Below, piece by piece: positions 59,901-64,000 of a DNA stretch of 64,000 bases. Made by a program: the position numbers and the translations under genes. This stretch comes from Jacaranda mimosifolia (lineage: Eukaryota; Streptophyta; Magnoliopsida; Lamiales; Bignoniaceae). Positions within the stretch are counted from its first letter, which is position 1; the number at the start of each line of letters is the position of its first letter. Under the pieces are notes generated by a model that saw nothing but the letters and a program-made list of their open reading frames with translations, did not search any database and was not told where the DNA came from. The stretch spans positions 11,425,246-11,489,245 of the forward strand of contig CM032119.1 of the NCBI GenBank assembly GCA_018894105.1, written 5' to 3'.

Positions 59901-61500
59901 TATCACATAAGGACAATAATTAATATTATTACGACAACTTAATATTTATGTACATCAAATTCTATAATAGACTATATTGTCATTAGAGGTAATGATAATT
60001 CCATTATACTTGGGTAGAATATACTTCATTTTTAGTTAAAATTGAAGTTTAGATATATAGAATATGTCATTCATTCGTCGGATAAATACACCAAACTTTC
60101 TATCTACCCAGCTTTGTGGTTGTAATAAGAGGACAATTTTAATAGTCTATTGACATTTCAATGATTGATTGGTTGTCATTTACAACAACAGATTTGGGTC
60201 GACGAAAAGACTAAAGACTTTATGTAATGAACAATTGAATTTTGAAAAGAAATTTTGATTGAGCATGTAAGGGTATTTATTATTTTGAAAAGAAATTTTG
60301 ATTGAGCCCGCTCTTTTTCTAATCAAATGTTATTTGGTTTGGCAATTATGTAATGACTTCCTGCCACAAATGCCAGTACAGTGAAAAATTATTCTACGAT
60401 CATAAGTTGAAAATTAACTTGAATGATTTTCCACAACACTGTCATTAATCTTTAGGAGTCATTACATTTGTCTTTTTTGGGGTTGTTCGAATAGCATTGT
60501 GAAGATGAGATGATGAAGTTTTTATTCTTTATGTTTCTAACTTTTGAAATTTTTTGAGATAGATGTCATTGAAATTTTTAGCTAGATTTTTAATCATTTA
60601 AGTTTAAAATAATTTGTTAGATAACCATTTGGAATAAGATGGAATTTAGTTTCGTAAATTACCTTGATTTTTTCAGATAGTCTAAGTTATCCTATATGAT
60701 TTTTTGAATATTTAGCCTCAATATATAGTATTTCTTTATTATCTCAACATTAATTATAGTTTCATAAGCTACCTTGGCTATTTCAGAATGTCTAAGTTAT
60801 CCTACACTCAATTCCAAACTGAAAAGCCTTATTTGCTTTGAAGGATAGTGCGTCATAGATACATGACCCAAGCAGTCCAGCCTCTTGGTTAGCATACTTG
60901 GAGCCCATGATTGATTACGAGGCTCAGTATTTATTATCATTAATCCTATTTTGCATACCATGTTAGTAGCTTGATTTGTAATCTTAAGATTAGAGACCTA
61001 TTAGGTTGATATTGCATCCTTATTTCAACTTTATTAAAGCAAACAATTTATTGCCCTATATTGATATATATTCTATACGAAATATGAATTCTAACATAAC
61101 TAACATATCAAACTAGATATCAATTCTAAGATATTAAACTAGATATCAATAATTTCTAAAAATTTTAAACTAAACATACTAACCTTCCCAAACCACCTAT
61201 TTGACTAAAATATCAATTAAAACTAACAATTAATCATACTTTAGAAAGCAAACTAACATATCAAACTTACGTATCAAACTAACATAATAACAATTTATCA
61301 TATTAACATATCAAATTAACTAACATATCAAAATAATATACTAACAATTAACATACTAGCATATCAAATTAACTAATATACTAACAATTAATCATACTAA
61401 ATCATATAAATCATTCTAAAATAACATCCTAACATGCCAAATAACAAAATAAACAAAACTAAAAGAAATAGGAAAAGATTAACTTACAACATTGACAAAC
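59901..61500. other. Non-coding 5' part of the CACTA element
   Basis: No transposase domain was found on either strand. Short duplications: GAAAAGAAATTTTGATTGAGC at about 60241 and 60284; AGTTTC..AA..TACCTTG...TCTAAGTTATCCTA at about 60647 and 60760. 61030-61480 is a low-complexity array of AACTAACATATCAAA-like words. Confidence 0.5.
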
Positions 61501-61941
61501 GGGCAGGCGGTAGTAGGACGGTCGTGGCAGACTATGACGGTGGTGCTCAAGCGTGCAGAGGATGAGAGGAAATGGAAATAAGGAGAGAAAAAATAGGAAT
61601 ATGGAAGGGCACGAGCCAGATTTTATTTAGTTTTTCGAAGAAAATTCCATTGAAAAATAACTTTTTTTTTAAATCTAGAAATTACAAATTTTTGACGGAT
61701 ATCCCCGACAAAAGTTTTTGAAGGGCTTTCGTTGGAATTTTCGTCGAATACTTTCATTCCTTTTCATGCCAAACTACCTCCAAATTTTCTAATGGTTCTC
61801 CATTTGATTTATGAAGAATTTTTTATGTTTGTCTGATCCATCGAAAATCTAGCACAAGCTTGTCAGAAATGTCTAATAGATTTTTTCCACTGGTAATTTT
61901 TGTTGGGAAAATAATTTTCTTTTTTTTTTTTTTTGGTAGTG

Positions 61942-64000
61942 AAATTGGTGAGCTGGGGAAAGTAAGCAATCCATGATTTTACATGCGAAGGTCGAGGTGA
62001 AATCAAATTCGTTTGCTACCAAAGGAATGTTTGGTGAGCAGAGGCCTCCCTTGTAACAAAAACATCGTTATGGTAATCCTATAGTCATTTTGTCCACGAA
62101 GATGTGAAGTTTCTCTATGTTGTCTTTCTCAAATCGATAACCCAGAGTCTCCAGCTGCTTAGCTTTGTTAAACCCTTCCTTAGCATTAACCATCCCAAAG
62201 ATAATGCTCGCAACAGTGAAAGCTGAGCTTAGCATGAACTATTGTATCGCCTCCTTTCGGATTCACGGTAGCAATATGAAGAACTCAACCCAGGCTTGAG
62301 CATGGCAAGCCTAATAACCCTTAAGTGCCTAGCATTTGATGCCTTTTAGCATCCAAATGTAGTTACTTCAATTGCTCATCGAGCTTGCACTTGTCAGCAA
62401 CCGTTGCCAGCAGTACATGGTCCTTCTCATCAACCTACTAAGTCAATTGGTCAATGATCAATTTCATCGATGCTAGCTTAGTCTTGGAAACCACAACTTG
62501 CTCCTTCCTAAGGGGCTCGTATTTTCGCTGCCACTCAGCATAGTTGAAAAGCAATAGCTAGAATCGACGGCACATACTATACCCCTATTGCTTAACATGA
62601 AAGGCAAATGATTTTAACGCCTCTATATGGTTGGCATCAAGCATCAATTTTTGGTCTTTCAAAAACAAACCAACCTTTAGAACATTCAGTAAGGTTACCC
62701 TCAAGGGTCGAGGGCCCTCCATCTATTATTGAGGTATTATTAGCCACCCCCATATCTCCAAAGCGAGGTTTAGGAAACTTAGGGAGATCAAATTTCTCCT
62801 CATTAGCCATTTTCACAATAACTTTGATATGCAAATATCTCTACAAGCTATTGCCTTCCCCTTATCTTCAGTCGACTTCTTTACTGGAGAAGCCCTTCTA
62901 GAACTCTGGACCTCCGGAGCTCTCTTTCCTGATGGTACAGCGGGTGGGCTTAGGGACTAGCAGCAACCTAGTGGGGAGTTAGAGGCAAATCATGCCCAAT
63001 GGCCCATCCCTAAAGCAGTAGATACCACTTCTAATGAGCAGGTTAAACCTTGTTCAAAGCTAGGCTTTGCGCAGCTTAGCCATGGAAAGTTGGCAAGCAT
63101 TCACCAATCGCAATTGATACGCAAAGCATAATACAATATAAAAAACATAATAGAAGAGAAAGACTACTTAGACAAATATTTGAGGCCACCCTAATAGGGG
63201 CGATCGAATAGCCTACTAATGCTAAGACTCTTTCTCTAATAAATCCGACGACCTCTATCTCCCCAATCTCCATAGACTCCATTAGATCTTGGAAGAAAGT
63301 ATTATGCCACGTAGAGTTTTCATTACTCGAGAGGTCAATTTTCCCTCTCAACCAACCCCTGGGAATGTTAGAGCCCCTACTACTGGGAGCTCGAATATAA
63401 AATAGTTGCTTCTTCCATCCTTAACCATGGGTGGAAACAAAAGTGATCAATTTTTTTTAGCAAAGGTAGATAATGATGTAATAATTTTTTGGCAAAGGCA
63501 AACTTGACTCCTCAAAATTACCCGACTTTGGAGATAACGAACCATGGAAAAGATTACAAAAATTGATGAATGAAGAACATTGATCATTCATGATCATCAA
63601 AACAATAAAGCTATATAAAAAGGAAAGAGTTCAGGAGCAGTTGGGTCAGATAGACTCAAAGACTACTCGGGAGGTCCACTATGGACTAAGCAATTGGAAA
63701 CTTAAGCTCACACTCTAAAGCAATCTCATGAATAGTTATACCTTCAGAAGGTTGGTCCATGTGATTCTCAAGTTAAGGCTTGATTAGCTCAAACTTAGTA
63801 GGAATATGAAATTTACCTGTAAAGGACTCCAATTAACTACATTGAACATCATACCTAATCTCACTATAATGTGCAGTGGTCAATAACCTCTCCCTCAACA
63901 CAGGAGGTCGATTAACTGGCCTAGATGGCCCCACCTCAGCAACTATTGGTTTGGAGGGTCCTACCTTATCCACCGCAGCAAAATGGCCCCTCTTTCTCCT
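61942..64000 (-). pseudogene. Tat-2 antisense gene, 5' portion (putative gypsy-type transposon family)
   Basis: The minus strand from the window edge shows HIPTKFELIKP then PSEGITIHEIALECKLKFPI near 63680-63810, resembling the PF04195 'putative gypsy type transposon' domain. Next come GWKKQLFYIRAPSSRGSN and a LRGKIDLSSNENSTWHNTFF stretch (63280-63420), then coiled-coil segments (KLASMKLIIDQLT, DKCKLDEQLKQLHLDAKRHQ type, near 62330-62490) and GYRFEKDNIEKLHIFVDKM (62080-62140). Stops and frameshifts are frequent. The start lies beyond the window. Its 3' end lies left of the CACTA element at 53330-53520. Confidence 0.55.

Larger units (their letters stand above)
53524..61941 (-). mobile_element. 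CACTA (En/Spm) DNA transposon, 8418 bp, AAA target duplication
   Basis: Begins CACTACAAAAAATTTC and ends TTTTTTTGGTAGTG, the inverted CACTA termini, with AAA on each side (53521-53523 and 61942-61944). Subterminal regions (53530-53830 and 61670-61900) are full of TCGTCGAA/CCGAC/GACGGA words on both strands, as in CACTA elements. The only gene inside is a decayed Ptta/En/Spm accessory gene on the minus strand. No TnpD/Transposase_21 domain was found. It is a deletion derivative inserted in the antisense gene of Tat-2. Confidence 0.88.
47475..64000 (+). mobile_element. Tat-2: Ty3/gypsy Tat-lineage element, 5' LTR to beyond the window
   Basis: The 5' LTR (47475-48215) and PBS (48218) are followed by gag, protease, RT, RNase H and the integrase N-terminus in gypsy order, all decayed. 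An antisense gene (53330-53520 plus 61942-64000) then follows, split by a CACTA transposon. The 3' LTR lies outside the window. GTCGAC/GGTCGA words are frequent throughout and help mark the element. Confidence 0.8.

Noticed and set aside
61030..61480. AACTAACATATCAAA-like array as a CRISPR-like or satellite array
   Set aside because: Units vary in length and sequence without conserved spacers. It is low-complexity DNA inside the CACTA element of a plant genome.

Overview
The window is plant nuclear DNA, most likely from a flowering plant. It is AT-rich, and its one intact gene has ten exons with GT-AG introns. Almost everything else is nested plant LTR retrotransposons of the Ty1/copia and Ty3/gypsy superfamilies, a CACTA DNA transposon and several MITEs. 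I cannot name the species. Element lineage names (SIRE-like, Tekay/Del-like, Ale-like, Tat) come from recognising protein motifs and ends, not from a database search.

Left part (1-22.1 kb). Three small non-autonomous elements and the tail of an old Tat-type LTR (1090-1512) come first. Then follows a three-element nest. Copia-B (plus strand, 2735 to about 22111) is the host. Its 5' LTR is split by Copia-A (minus strand, 2841-9417), which has two LTRs of about 745 bp, a TAGAA target duplication, a PBS and a PPT. After 9665 Copia-B is broken again by a decayed Tekay/Del-like gypsy remnant that ends in a 2973-bp LTR (13527-16499). Copia-B gag and pol resume at 16500, and its 3' LTR lies at 21508-22111.

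Middle (22.1-35.4 kb). A complete zinc-dependent alcohol dehydrogenase gene (minus strand, 23933-27471, 394 codons) is the only gene that looks functional. All metal ligands and the NAD site are present, and a TATA box lies upstream. Upstream of it sits a 5'-truncated Ale-like Copia-C (minus strand, about 27800-32033) with few lesions. Beyond that is AT-rich DNA with two separate direct-repeat pairs, a gypsy LTR tail related to 13527-16499, and a near-perfect 24-bp-arm hairpin at 34371-34436.

Right part (35.4-64 kb). Two Tat-type gypsy elements lie head to head. Tat-1 (minus, 35446-45405) keeps gag, protease, a linker and the integrase tail but has lost RT, RNase H and the integrase core. On the opposite strand, between the integrase and the 3' LTR, it carries a decayed gene for a plant mobile domain (PMD) protein with a coiled-coil tail. 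Tat-2 (plus, 47475 to beyond 64000) has decayed gag, protease, RT, RNase H and the integrase N-terminus, then its own antisense gene resembling the 'putative gypsy type transposon' family. That antisense gene is split by an 8.4-kb CACTA transposon (53524-61941, AAA target duplication), which encodes only the Ptta/En/Spm accessory protein and itself contains further insertions.

No CRISPR, rRNA, tRNA or organelle-like segments were seen. Most transposon reading frames are broken by stops, often at CAG, CAA or CGA codons, and several catalytic residues are replaced, so the elements appear immobile.
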